DNA of 5,981 bases from a bacterium (GTDB taxonomy: Bacteria > UBA8248): positions 1-5,981 of the forward strand of contig JAQBZT010000186.1 in assembly GCA_027622355.1 (NCBI GenBank). The letters are read 5' to 3'. Positions within the stretch are counted from its first letter, which is position 1. Each line of letters opens with the position of its first letter. Under the pieces are notes generated by a model. The model was not told where the DNA came from and did no database searches. It saw only the letters and a program-made list of their open reading frames with translations. Both the position numbers and the translations under genes were made by a program. Of the stretch, positions 5,314 through 5,981 are shown piece by piece.

Positions 5314-5981
5314 CTACTTCTTCACCATCCCGAACGTGAGGCCGCGGACGAGGTGCTTGCGGATCAGGAGGCCGATGAAGATGAGCGGGATGGTGATGCC
5401 CACCGAAAGGGCGGCCTGCCGGCCGTAGAAGCGCCCCTCCGATGAGCCTTCGAATTTGTTGAGCTGGATCGGGAGCGTCACCACCTCGGTCTTGGAAAGA
5501 ATCAGCGCCAGCAAATATTCGCTCCAGGTCAGGATCATGATGAACAAGAAGGTGGCCATCACCCCCGAGCGGACGAGCGGGAAGATGATCTCCCAGATCG
5601 TGCGGAATCTTCCCGCGCCGAGGATGGCGGCCGCGTGTTCGAGCTCGAGCGGGATGTCGTCAATAAAGCTTTTCGCCATCCAGACGGCGTAGGGAAGCGT
5701 CGAGACGATGTACATGATGGACAGCCCGGTCAGCGTATCCACCAGCCCGAGGTGGCTGAAATAGATAGAGACCGGGGCGGCGATCACGATCGGAGGAACC
5801 ATCCGGAACATAAGGAGGTGGAACATCCTTTTTTCCGAAAGAATCTGGAAGCGCGAGACGCCGTAGGCCAGGCAGGTGCCGAACGCGACGGAGATGGCGG
5901 TGGAAACCAGGGAGAGGATGAGGCTGTTCTTCATCGCCTCGAAAGGCTTCTGCATGGACTTGCCCATCCCGCCGGAATTGT
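5314..5981 (-). CDS. carbohydrate ABC transporter permease, MalG-like (partial, 5' end missing)
   Basis: The visible 221 or so residues are the C-terminal three quarters of a CUT1-type inner-membrane permease (MalG family, usually about 270-300 residues). Residues below are numbered from the internal Met at 5967. There are four or five membrane segments: about 15-36, 50-70, 80-100, 135-158 and 187-202. The cytoplasmic EAA loop that docks on the ATPase is clear at about 105-135: IPLELEHAAAILGAGRFRTI, then IIFPLVRSG. Ala and Gly of the core are kept, while the usual Asp of the DGA motif is Leu. The C-terminus (HLVRGLTFGMVKK) is typical of MalG relatives. It would pair with a MalF-like permease, a periplasmic solute-binding protein and an MsmX/MalK-like ATPase, expected beyond the right edge. 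The sugar or sugar-like substrate cannot be told. The stop at 5314-5316 is only 28 bases from the integrase remnant. Confidence 0.95.
   Translation of the reverse strand, partial: NSGGMGKSMQKPFEAMKNSLILSLVSTAISVAFGTCLAYGVSRFQILSEKRMFHLLMFRMVPPIVIAAPVSIYFSHLGLVDTLTGLSIMYIVSTLPYAVWMAKSFIDDIPLELEHAAAILGAGRFRTIWEIIFPLVRSGVMATFLFIMILTWSEYLLALILSKTEVVTLPIQLNKFEGSSEGRFYGRQAALSVGITIPLIFIGLLIRKHLVRGLTFGMVKK

Overview
The window is 5,981 bases of fairly GC-rich bacterial chromosome with AT-rich intergenic gaps. It looks like ordinary core and metabolic sequence plus one scar of a mobile element. A CheA-type histidine kinase points to a motile bacterium with chemotaxis-like signalling. A DUF218 membrane protein, which in its best-known members works in envelope biology, and a MalG-type sugar permease fit a Gram-negative free-living organism. 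The architecture of the CheA N-terminus recalls Desulfobacterota-like relatives, but nothing here fixes the phylum.

Layout, left to right. (1) 1-949, minus strand: N-terminal 316 residues of a CheA-like kinase, running off the left edge, with a good sigma70-type promoter at 997-1025. (2) 1136-2002, plus strand, divergent from it: a DUF218 (YdcF/SanA/ElyC-type) membrane protein. (3) 2072-2458 and 2634-2978, both minus strand: a small glyoxalase/VOC-fold protein and an unrecognised 114-residue protein, with a likely intrinsic terminator between them. (4) 3210-4331, plus strand: an M29-type metallo-aminopeptidase with all expected metal ligands. (5) 4332-4773: a possible small membrane protein whose reading frame appears to switch twice, then two overlapping GC-rich hairpins. 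(6) 4774-4849: tRNA-Val(UAC) with an encoded CCA end. (7) 4932-5285, minus strand: the C-terminal stub of a tyrosine recombinase pointing at the tRNA gene. (8) 5314-5981, minus strand: a MalG-like ABC transporter permease, running off the right edge.

The genes do not form one pathway. Most are single-gene units in alternating orientation. The most coherent story is at the right: a tRNA gene, a decapitated integrase and the 3' end of a sugar-uptake operon lie within about 500 bases, which is what remains when an element integrates at a tRNA and is later mostly deleted. I found no CRISPR array, no toxin-antitoxin pair, no complete insertion sequence, and no clear new defence or biosynthetic system. 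The items most worth a second look are the frame-switching small ORF, the integrase scar and the unrecognised 114-residue protein.
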